Assembly: GCA_002729295.1 (NCBI GenBank)
Contig: PBTU01000155.1
Location: 1-9,978, forward strand
Direction of reading: 5' to 3'
Length of the DNA stretch: 9,978 nucleotides
Source of the DNA: Verrucomicrobiales bacterium
GTDB lineage: Bacteria; Verrucomicrobiota; Verrucomicrobiia; Verrucomicrobiales; Akkermansiaceae
The notes beneath the pieces are model-generated. The model was not told the DNA's origin. It ran no database searches and was given only the letters and a program-made list of their open reading frames with translations. Position 1 is the stretch's first letter. Every line of letters starts with the position of its first letter. Shown piece by piece: positions 1-6,420 of this stretch. A program made the position numbers and the translations under genes.

Positions 1-1
1 A

Positions 2-712
2 GTGTTGAAAGCGACCAAAGAGGTCTGCGGTGACAGCGTGCCCCTCCTCAACGGCATTGCCGAGTTCACCACCGCCGGCGCATGCGAAACGGCAAAAGCC
101 GCCGCTGGCGCTGGAGTCGATGGATTCATGTTGATGCCGGGAATGGTCTACAACTCCGACCGCCGCGAGACCGTAAACCACTTTCGCACCGTAGCCGCTG
201 CAACCGACCTGCCCATCATGTGCTACAACAACCCACCGGTCTACCGCGTGGATATCACGCCCGAGATGTTCGAAGACCTCGCTGATGTCGACACCATCGT
301 TTGCATCAAGGAGGCCGCTGGAGACACGCGACGCATCACCGACCTATTTAACAAACTCGGTGACCGCTACCTCATCTTCTCCGGTCTCGATGACGTCGCA
401 CTGGAGAGCATCATGCTCGGCTGTGTCGGCTGGATATCCGGACTGGTCGACGCCTTCCCGCGCGAGAACCGACTCATGTGGGACGCAGCTGAAGCCGGCG
501 ATTGGAAACGCGGACTCGATATCTACCGCTGGTACATGCCCATGCTGCACTTCGACTCACACCCGAAACTCGTCCAGTATATCAAACTCGCCTGTGCCGA
601 AATGGGCTACGGAACCGAGACCGTCCGTGCCCCGCGCATGCCGCTTGTGGGCGCGCAGCGCGAAGAAGCACTCAAGATCATTCGGGACTCCGCAGCGACG
701 CGGCCTTCCTAG
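2..712 (+). CDS. Dihydrodipicolinate synthase family protein, 3' part (likely hydroxyproline-pathway deaminase)
   Basis: This is a class I Schiff-base lyase/deaminase of the DapA/NanA family, a TIM barrel. The gene is cut by the window edge. The visible 236 codons begin at about residue 70 of a roughly 300-residue family protein, so the GTG at position 2 is probably an internal Val, and the N-terminal substrate-carboxylate motif (GxxGE type) is outside the window. The Schiff-base lysine is seen in IVCIKEAAGD (fragment residue 103), and the conserved tyrosine of the YNNP motif is at residue 75. The segments DTRRITDLFNKLGDRYL, GWISGLVDAFP and YRWYMPMLHFD resemble members found in trans-4-hydroxyproline clusters. 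There the enzyme converts 1-pyrroline-4-hydroxy-2-carboxylate to alpha-ketoglutarate semialdehyde. The adjacent pyrroline-carboxylate-reductase-like gene supports that reading. The family assignment is firm. The exact substrate is inferred, and a 2-keto-3-deoxy sugar acid aldolase or a true DapA remains possible. Confidence 0.85.
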   Translation: MLKATKEVCGDSVPLLNGIAEFTTAGACETAKAAAGAGVDGFMLMPGMVYNSDRRETVNHFRTVAAATDLPIMCYNNPPVYRVDITPEMFEDLADVDTIVCIKEAAGDTRRITDLFNKLGDRYLIFSGLDDVALESIMLGCVGWISGLVDAFPRENRLMWDAAEAGDWKRGLDIYRWYMPMLHFDSHPKLVQYIKLACAEMGYGTETVRAPRMPLVGAQREEALKIIRDSAATRPS

Positions 713-716
713 ATAA

Positions 717-1658
717 TTACTTCAATGAGGTCTTGTAGGCTAGCCCGGCGCCTACAAGGTCGCTCATCGCCATTCCAACGGATTTGAACAAAGTGATCTC
801 GTCGTCACTCTCCCTCAAGGTGGCCGTCCCAGCACACATTTCCGTGAGCTCAGCGACGATCTCGTCCTTCGTGAAGACACCCTCCTCGATCGGCACCAGA
901 ATCTCGCCAGCCTCCTTCATCGCGTTGACGTAACTGTCGGCATAGACCTTCGATTTCGTGATCAAGGCGGTGTCGCACTCACGCTTGGTCGCGTGATGGT
1001 TTCCAATAAAATCAGTGTGGGTTCCGGGCTTGATCCAGTCACCGAGAACGACCGGCTCATGCGATCCCGTCGCAGCAACGACGATATCAGCTTCGCCACA
1101 AGCCGCTTCACGATCTTCGACCACAGAAAAATTGATATCCGGAAGCTGCGCTGAAACTTGCTCAATCACGGCTGTGGCTTTCTCTGGATCGCGTCCCCAA
1201 ACCATGACCTTCTTCAATGGCCGCACACTGGCATTCGCAAGAATCATATAGGGAGAGAGATTACCGGTACCCAGCACGAGGAGTGAACTGGCATCCTCCC
1301 GGGCGAGCAGGCGTGTTGCGAGTCCGGAAATTCCAGCCGTGCGCCAGAAAGTCACGGTCGTACCATCAACCAAGGCAAGCGGCTCACCATGTTCCCGGTC
1401 GAAGATCATGATCTTCGAATAGAGCGATTTGTAGGGTTCGGTCGCTTTGGGGAAATAGGTGAAGGATTTAACGCCAATGAACTCGTCGCTCCACGAAGGC
1501 AGCACGGCGAAGGCGTCGTTCTTGCCACCCTCCGGATCGAGCAGAAAAACCTGCCTCGGCGGCATGCTGAACTTGCCCGCATATGCCTCCTCGAGAGCAT
1601 CAACAAGGGCGGGATAACTGAGGGCGGCGTGGACTTCTTCGGCGGAGATGATTTTCAT
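717..1658 (-). CDS. Ornithine cyclodeaminase/mu-crystallin family protein, probable delta1-pyrroline-2-carboxylate reductase
   Basis: A complete 313-residue NAD(P)-dependent cytosolic enzyme of the OCD/mu-crystallin superfamily, of normal length. Visible landmarks are the substrate-binding Lys64 in IGVKSFTYFP, the WRTAG segment at 105-109 (equivalent to the RTAA motif), the Rossmann loop GTGNLSPY at 130-137 followed by WGRDP at 154-158, the catalytic Asp216 in GTHTDFIG, and the C-terminal family signature DDEITLFKSVGMAMSD at 285-300. The combination GTHxDxxG, then KEAGEI, then SDDEITLFKSVG resembles delta1-pyrroline-2-carboxylate/delta1-piperideine-2-carboxylate reductases more than true ornithine cyclodeaminases. 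Those reductases form L-proline from pyrroline-2-carboxylate, for example in trans-3-hydroxyproline use. The gene converges on the DapA-family gene with 4 bp between stop codons, so the two are not one operon. The chosen start is the first ATG and gives the family-typical MKIISAEEV beginning; only a weak ribosome binding site precedes it. Alanine dehydrogenase or ketimine reductase activity is an alternative. Confidence 0.88.
   Translation of the reverse strand: MKIISAEEVHAALSYPALVDALEEAYAGKFSMPPRQVFLLDPEGGKNDAFAVLPSWSDEFIGVKSFTYFPKATEPYKSLYSKIMIFDREHGEPLALVDGTTVTFWRTAGISGLATRLLAREDASSLLVLGTGNLSPYMILANASVRPLKKVMVWGRDPEKATAVIEQVSAQLPDINFSVVEDREAACGEADIVVAATGSHEPVVLGDWIKPGTHTDFIGNHHATKRECDTALITKSKVYADSYVNAMKEAGEILVPIEEGVFTKDEIVAELTEMCAGTATLRESDDEITLFKSVGMAMSDLVGAGLAYKTSLK
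732..758. terminator. Perfect 9-bp inverted repeat at the convergent gene ends
   Basis: The arms CTTGTAGGC (732-740) and GCCTACAAG (750-758) are exact reverse complements around a 9-nt loop, and G-U pairs could extend the stem outward in RNA. It begins 20 bp after the stop of the DapA-family gene and sits inside the last codons of the convergent reductase gene. The position suits a transcription terminator for the + strand gene, but no T-tract follows on that strand, so classic intrinsic termination is uncertain. The - strand arm is also coding (for the AGLAYKTS region), which constrains its sequence. Confidence 0.4.
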
Positions 1659-2179
1659 AGTCGTAGGATTGCCGGGGAGTTGCTTTTCCGAACCGTATTT
1701 CCCTGGTTCCCAATAGGCTGGGCAAGAAAGGATGCAGATGGCAAACCCCGATCAATGAAGGGATTTGACTGGGGTTCACTAACTTCTTCAAGCCTGAAGG
1801 TCGCATCGTTAGGTAAAATCGTCCCTCCGGGATCAAACCAGGGCAGAGTTTGGCAATAGTAAAGAGCGAGTTGCCTCAATCTTAAAAGAGCAACCCATTC
1901 TCTGAAATCTCAAAGCCCGTTGTTGTATTTCTTTTGACACTTCCGGCAAGTGCTTCCAACACTGCCATCAGCTGGGGCGGTCAATAGATTTCTCAGGAAG
2001 ATGCGGCGTTTGAAGGAGACCTCGCCGGAAACCGTGAAAGTGGTGATCAATCTGAAGGCCCCTTCTCCACTGGCACGGAGATACTGGAGGCGACAATCAC
2101 ACCTCACGGTGATTTGCTCCAGAGATTTTCATTCAAACCTCTCAACTTTGGGGCCGCAGGCCGGGACCGCATCGAGCGC

Positions 2180-2197
2180 GCTGATGCTTGAATCAGC
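2180..2197. other. Small inverted repeat upstream of the kinase gene
   Basis: The arms GCTGAT (2180-2185) and ATCAGC (2192-2197) are exact reverse complements around a 6-nt loop, followed on the + strand by TTAAGTTT. It lies about 70 bp before the kinase start and just upstream of the proposed promoter. It could be a weak terminator or an operator-like site. A 6-bp repeat like this also arises easily by chance. Confidence 0.22.
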
Positions 2198-2216
2198 TTA
2201 AGTTTGGTGCGAGGTC

Positions 2217-2245
2217 TTGCCGAATGAGTGATCAAAGCCTATTCT
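2217..2245 (+). promoter_or_regulatory. Possible sigma70-type promoter of the kinase gene
   Basis: TTGCCG (2217-2222) and TATTCT (2240-2245) are separated by 17 bp and each match the housekeeping consensus at 4 of 6 positions. Transcription would begin about a dozen bases before the kinase ATG at 2265, giving a very short leader that excludes the purine run AGGGA (2246-2250). Promoter consensus sequences are poorly defined in this phylum, so this is only a candidate. Confidence 0.27.
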
Positions 2246-2264
2246 AGGGACCAACGCGACACCT

Positions 2265-4892
2265 ATGGACTCTTCCAACCCTCAAACCACCTTCCAGGCT
2301 CCTGAAATCGAGGAACTCCGCCAGTATTTTCCGGCCTACGAACTGGGTGGTTTCATCGCGCAGGGAGGGATGGGGGCAGTCTATTCCGCTCAACAGAAAT
2401 CTCTTGATCGCCCGGTGGCCATCAAGGTCCTCCCCAGACAACTGGGAGCTGATCCCCAATTCCGGGCCAGCTTCGAAGCAGAAGCCAAGGCAATGGCCAA
2501 GCTCAACCACCCCAACCTGATCGGGGTCTACGATTTCGGAGATGCGGACGGAATGCTCTACATCGTCATGGAGCTCGTTGAGGGAAAATCGCTACATCAC
2601 TCCGCCTACGGCAAGCTGATCGATCAAATGTCTGCGGCCGAAATTATCTCCGCGATCTGTCGCGGGCTCGCCCATGCGCATCAAGCTGGTATTCTCCACC
2701 GCGACATCAAGCCGGCCAATATCCTACTTGGCCCCAAGGCAATCCCAAAGATCGGAGACTTCGGCCTGGCCCGCCCGGCCAGCGAGGAACACAATCCCGA
2801 CGAGATCATTTGGGGCACCCCCGGCTACGCAGCGCCCGAAGTTCTGGAGAGCCCCCACTCGGTCGACCAACGGACTGACATCTTTGCGGTAGGCGTACTC
2901 CTCTACCAACTTCTGACCGCCCAGGTTCCTGCCACCCCGTGGCAGCCCCCCTCCGCCCTGTCAAACTGCGACCCCCGGTTCGATGCGATCATTCGGCGGG
3001 CCACGCATCCTGCGGCCGGGATGCGCTACAACAACGCCTCGGAAATGGCGGACGCCCTCGATAGCCTCATGGCCAACTTGTCCAGCGGCCCTTTCAACCA
3101 GCCCTCACCTGCCGGAGCCTCACCTCCTCCGGCCTCACGCCTCCCGATTCAACAAGGTCTTGCTTCCTCCAAACCAAAATCCGGGCTTCTGGTAGGGGTT
3201 GCAATCATCGCTCTACTCGCAATTGTTGGCGGATTCATCTATAAATCCTCTACCCCCCCTCCGCCCTCTAACCCTCCGGTGAGCGTCGCCCCGGAAAAGG
3301 AGGAGGAAAAAACTCCGGAAAAGCGTCCAAAAAGCGTCACAAAAAATGACGAGCCCAAAGAAAAGCCGGGAACAATCACCCCCCCAAAGCCTGAGCCAAC
3401 CCCTGCGCCCACTGTGAAATCAGATAAAGTGGAAGGGCCTCTCGACACCCTGACCCGTTTGCGGCCTCGGCTCAGAAAAGGCAACTTTGGCGAACTTCCA
3501 AAAGGAACCCATAGCCGGAATGGCTCTCACTTCTTTTTGGTCCCTACCTCACTCTCGTGGGATCGAGCCTCCCACTTCGCAGAAGCCCACGGGGCCCAAC
3601 TTGCGGTATTGGAAGACAAAGAGGGCCTAGACTGGGCTCTCGAAACCTTTGCTCTTAAATCCGCTCACTGGCTGGGACTCTCAGACTCGGGCACTGAATC
3701 AAAATGGCACTGGGCCAATGGAACCGCTCTCAATTCGAAACTCTGGGCTCCCGGGCAACCGGATGACTCTCCCGACAATCAGGATGGCGAAGATTTTGCA
3801 GCCCTTCTCCCAGGACCATCCCTCGAGGACCTGCCCGCTTCCCGGGAACTCCCCTTCCTCCTCCAATGGCACGAATCGGGCGATCACCCGGGCTCACTCA
3901 GACGACAGATCGAACAGGTCGCCTCCGCCTTCAAAAATAAGAAAATCCCCATTTTCCCGACGGGCACCCGCGACATCGGAGGGTCGCGTTTCCTGGTCAT
4001 TCCTGAATCCATCTCCTGGAATGAGGCTTCAGCCCTCGCCACAGCCGCAGGGGGACACCTCGCCGTCCCTTCCTCACAAGCTGAGGGAAACTGGATGATG
4101 CAGGCGATGCAGTCTTTCGTTAAGGGGCAGAAAGGGATCTGGGTTGGCGCAAGCCTCTCGGCCCCACCCGATCAACGCTGGACATTTATCACCGGCGAAC
4201 TCTTCGAGTTTATAAAATGGGCTCCAGGCCAACCGAATACTGATGATCTTCCTCAACCCGTCCTTCAGATCCGACGTGGACCCGAAGGGAAATACGGCTA
4301 CCACAACTCAGCGAGTTCATCCGATCAGGCTGGGGCTTTTCTTCTGGAATGGTCCGCGCCTTCCCGCCGCAATATGCCCGGAAAAGATGCCCTCAACCTC
4401 GCCAACGTTGAAGAATGGCTCGCAGCGGCGCGCCGGAAAGTCGCCGCCACTGAGGAGGAGTCTTATGGGCGTTTCCAACGGAGCAACGAAAGAAATCTGG
4501 ATAACTTCCTCAAAGATCTTGAAAAAGAAACCGAAGTCGCCCGCCGCTTCAGCAACGAAGCCAAGGAGTATATCGAAACCTTTACAAAGGGAATCAAGGA
4601 AAGCGGCTCGATCCCAGGCGACCTTGGGAGCGAACGTGCCCGCCGCTTCATCGGGAGTGTCCACGAGGATGCCCTCGAGAAACAAACTAAATTATGGGAG
4701 GGCTATGAGGAGCAATTCCAGACCGCGAAGGCGCGCTATCTCGAAACACTCCAAACCGAGATCATACGCCGCACCAAACAAGCAGACAAAAAGGCTGCCG
4801 CTTTCCTCGATCGCGAACGGATTGCTGCAAGTATGGACCCTCACTTCCGTGCCATCATTGGTGGAGGAAACCCACCCGTCCCAGAGGAATAG
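2265..4892 (+). CDS. Membrane Ser/Thr protein kinase with tandem C-type-lectin-like domains
   Basis: An 875-residue receptor-like Hanks-type kinase (EC 2.7.11.1 class). The kinase domain spans about 25-270 and looks active: Gly-rich loop AQGGMGAVY (32-40), ATP-anchoring Lys54 in VAIK, alpha-C Glu near 73, catalytic loop HRDIKPAN (145-152, Asp147), DFG (165-167), GTPGYAAPE (184-192) and Asp205. One hydrophobic segment at about 307-326 predicts an N-in/C-out topology with no signal peptide. A Pro/Lys/Glu-rich linker (330-388) follows. Two lectin-like modules occupy about 412-536 and 566-696; each has the SW(D/N)xAs helix, a W(L/V)G strand (HWLGLSD, IWVGASL) and a WAPGQP motif. Residues 715-850 are rich in Glu, Lys, Arg and Ala and are probably a coiled coil. 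No cysteine was found after the membrane segment, although classical CTLDs carry disulfides. The gene stands alone, with AGGGA 14 nt before the ATG. It probably senses an external ligand and phosphorylates unknown cytoplasmic targets. Kinase identity is firm, lectin folds likely, ligand unknown. Confidence 0.93.
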   Translation: MDSSNPQTTFQAPEIEELRQYFPAYELGGFIAQGGMGAVYSAQQKSLDRPVAIKVLPRQLGADPQFRASFEAEAKAMAKLNHPNLIGVYDFGDADGMLYIVMELVEGKSLHHSAYGKLIDQMSAAEIISAICRGLAHAHQAGILHRDIKPANILLGPKAIPKIGDFGLARPASEEHNPDEIIWGTPGYAAPEVLESPHSVDQRTDIFAVGVLLYQLLTAQVPATPWQPPSALSNCDPRFDAIIRRATHPAAGMRYNNASEMADALDSLMANLSSGPFNQPSPAGASPPPASRLPIQQGLASSKPKSGLLVGVAIIALLAIVGGFIYKSSTPPPPSNPPVSVAPEKEEEKTPEKRPKSVTKNDEPKEKPGTITPPKPEPTPAPTVKSDKVEGPLDTLTRLRPRLRKGNFGELPKGTHSRNGSHFFLVPTSLSWDRASHFAEAHGAQLAVLEDKEGLDWALETFALKSAHWLGLSDSGTESKWHWANGTALNSKLWAPGQPDDSPDNQDGEDFAALLPGPSLEDLPASRELPFLLQWHESGDHPGSLRRQIEQVASAFKNKKIPIFPTGTRDIGGSRFLVIPESISWNEASALATAAGGHLAVPSSQAEGNWMMQAMQSFVKGQKGIWVGASLSAPPDQRWTFITGELFEFIKWAPGQPNTDDLPQPVLQIRRGPEGKYGYHNSASSSDQAGAFLLEWSAPSRRNMPGKDALNLANVEEWLAAARRKVAATEEESYGRFQRSNERNLDNFLKDLEKETEVARRFSNEAKEYIETFTKGIKESGSIPGDLGSERARRFIGSVHEDALEKQTKLWEGYEEQFQTAKARYLETLQTEIIRRTKQADKKAAAFLDRERIAASMDPHFRAIIGGGNPPVPEE

Positions 4893-4983
4893 GCGCTCCA
4901 ACTCTACTCGGAGGAATCGCAGGCAATCCATGATTGCATCATTCCCCTGAGTCCATCGCCGAACGAATAGCAGGAAACAAAGG

Positions 4984-5003
4984 CTGGAAAAGAAAACTTC
5001 CAG
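4984..5003 (-). terminator. Possible weak terminator after the DUF1501 gene
   Basis: The exact inverted repeat CTGGAA/TTCCAG has an 8-nt loop and sits 4 bp beyond the stop of the DUF1501 gene, between two convergent genes. Read on the - strand, the stem is followed after a few bases by a T-rich stretch (CCTTTGTTTCC). The stem is short (6 bp, half G-C) and the T-run is interrupted, so termination is plausible but not strong. Confidence 0.3.
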
Positions 5004-5007
5004 TATC

Positions 5008-6420
5008 CTATGCCAAGAGGTCCCTAACGACATGGCCATGGACATCAGTGAGGCGGAAGTCGCGGCCCTGACTGCGGAAGGTGAGCCGTTTGTGGTCGAT
5101 GCCGAGTTGGTGAAGAATGGTGGCGTGGAGATCGTGGACGTGAACCTTGTTCTCAACGGCGTGATAGCCGAACTCGTCGGTGGCACCGTAGGTGAGGCCA
5201 GGCTTCATTCCACCGCCGGCCATCCACATTGTGAAGCCGTGCGGGTGATGATCACGACCCCAGGTTTTCCCCATCACTTGAGCGACCGGGGTACGGCCAA
5301 ATTCGCCGCCCCAGATGACAAGGGTGTCGTCAAGTAATCCGCGCTGTTTGAGATCTGCGATGAGCGCGGCAATCGGTTGGTCGGCGGCTCCGCACTGACG
5401 TCGGTGTTCGCGATCCATGTCGGTGTGTGAATCCCAGCCTCGATCATAGAGTTGCACGAAGCGAACCCCGCGCTCGACGAGACGACGGGCCATGAGACAG
5501 TTTCGAGCGAAGGAAGGCCTCACGCGATCCGCGCCATATTTCTCCATCGTCTTCTCCGACTCTTTGCTTAAGTCGGCGAGTTGCGGCACGCTGGCCTGCA
5601 TGCGGAATGCCAATTCGTAAGACGCGATCCGGGTCGTGATTTCTGGATCACCCAGCGCTTCATGCCGGCGTCCGTTCATCCACTGAATCAGATCCAACTC
5701 ACGACGCCGGTCTTGAGTGCTCACCCCTTTTGGATTGTCGAGATGCAGCACAGGCGCTCCGCTGTTCCGGAAAGGCACCCCGGCATGACGTGAATCAAGA
5801 AATCCATTGCCCCAAAAACTTTGCAAGAGCGGCTGGCCGTCGCTTACGCCAGAGGTCAACACGGTGTATGCTGGCAGGTCTTGGTTATCGGAACCCAGCC
5901 CGTAGGACATCCAGGAACCGAGAGTCGGCCGATCACCCAATAGGGTTCCGCAGTTCATGAAATTGACTCCTGGATCGTGCACATTGGTGTCAGTGTGCAT
6001 CGAGCGAATCACCGTCAATTCGTCGGCGACCTTCGAGAGATGAGGCAACAATTCGGAAATGACCAATCCGGATTGTCCATGCTGGCGGAAGGAATACGGT
6101 GAGCCTTTAAGATTTGGAGTGCCACGAATGAGAGCAAACTGTTGGTGATCCTTTAGAAGCTCCTGCGGAATTTTTTTCCCATCGAGTTCGTTCAACTTGG
6201 GCTTGGGATCAAAAAGATCGATGTGCGAAGGACCACCCGCCATGAAGAGAAAGATCACGCGCTTCGCCTTGGGAGCATGATGGAAATTCGACAAGCTCCC
6301 CTGCCCTGCTTGAAGTTGATCATTCAACAATGAAGCAAGCGCCACGGAACCAATCCCACCTGCCGAACGACCAAGAAAGGCGCGCCGTGTGAGGTCAGCG
6401 GAGAATGTTGAATCAATCAT
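5008..6420 (-). CDS. DUF1501 domain-containing exported protein
   Basis: A 470-residue DUF1501 protein, an alkaline-phosphatase/sulfatase-like family of unresolved activity. The N terminus carries a twin-arginine-like leader: TRRAFLG at 11-17 followed by a hydrophobic GGIGSVALASLL stretch, so export by Tat is likely. Family landmarks in order are GGPSHIDLFDPKP (62-74), HTDTNVHDPG (142-151), the GWDSHTD segment (328-334), WGGEFGRTP (370-378), GRDHHPHGF (389-397) and the closing HATILHQLGIDH region (432-443). The many His and Asp residues are in the positions expected for metal binding in the sulfatase/phosphatase fold, but no activity can be read from sequence. Its ATG overlaps the upstream PSD1 gene stop as ATGA, so the two are very probably co-transcribed and translationally coupled. 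Length is typical, with no frameshift or truncation. PSD1/DUF1501 pairs are often found near sulfatases and carbohydrate-active enzymes, but none is visible here. Confidence 0.93.
   Translation of the reverse strand: MIDSTFSADLTRRAFLGRSAGGIGSVALASLLNDQLQAGQGSLSNFHHAPKAKRVIFLFMAGGPSHIDLFDPKPKLNELDGKKIPQELLKDHQQFALIRGTPNLKGSPYSFRQHGQSGLVISELLPHLSKVADELTVIRSMHTDTNVHDPGVNFMNCGTLLGDRPTLGSWMSYGLGSDNQDLPAYTVLTSGVSDGQPLLQSFWGNGFLDSRHAGVPFRNSGAPVLHLDNPKGVSTQDRRRELDLIQWMNGRRHEALGDPEITTRIASYELAFRMQASVPQLADLSKESEKTMEKYGADRVRPSFARNCLMARRLVERGVRFVQLYDRGWDSHTDMDREHRRQCGAADQPIAALIADLKQRGLLDDTLVIWGGEFGRTPVAQVMGKTWGRDHHPHGFTMWMAGGGMKPGLTYGATDEFGYHAVENKVHVHDLHATILHQLGIDHKRLTFRSQGRDFRLTDVHGHVVRDLLA

Larger units (their letters stand above)
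1659..2264. other. 606-bp intergenic region without a convincing gene
   Basis: This stretch separates the divergently oriented reductase and kinase genes, so both promoters should lie here. Short open frames occur on both strands (for example 1950-2201 on + and 1910-2107 on -), but they overlap one another and none shows a recognised domain or a ribosome binding site. A spaced inverted repeat (AACCCC at 1744-1749, GGGGTT at 1771-1776) and a small hairpin at 2180-2197 are present. No tRNA, riboswitch or mobile element was recognised. An old degraded gene in 1910-2200 cannot be excluded. Confidence 0.5.

Noticed and set aside
1744..1776. Inverted repeat AACCCC/GGGGTT upstream of the reductase gene
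   Set aside because: The 6-bp arms are separated by 21 bp and show no link to a promoter or gene end; such pairs are expected by chance in 600 bp.
1389..1859. 156-codon open frame on the + strand
   Set aside because: It lies mostly antisense to the well-supported reductase gene, and the translation has no recognisable domain.
1934..1962. TTGACA as a possible -35 element for the kinase gene
   Set aside because: The bases 17 bp downstream (CAACAC) do not resemble a -10, and the site is about 300 bp from the nearest + strand start.
4923..4937. Inverted repeat GCAATC-CAT-GATTGC after the kinase stop as its terminator
   Set aside because: The stem is only 6 bp with a 3-nt loop and no T-tract follows, so it is not distinguishable from chance.
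4243..4950. 235-codon open frame on the + strand overlapping the kinase gene end
   Set aside because: It is a frame-shifted reading of the kinase gene, rich in Ser, Arg and Pro, and adds only a few codons past the true stop. The kinase frame has clear domains up to 4892.
5032..5337. 101-codon open frame on the + strand
   Set aside because: It is fully antisense to the conserved C-terminal part of the DUF1501 gene; its protein-like look comes from the opposite-strand codons.
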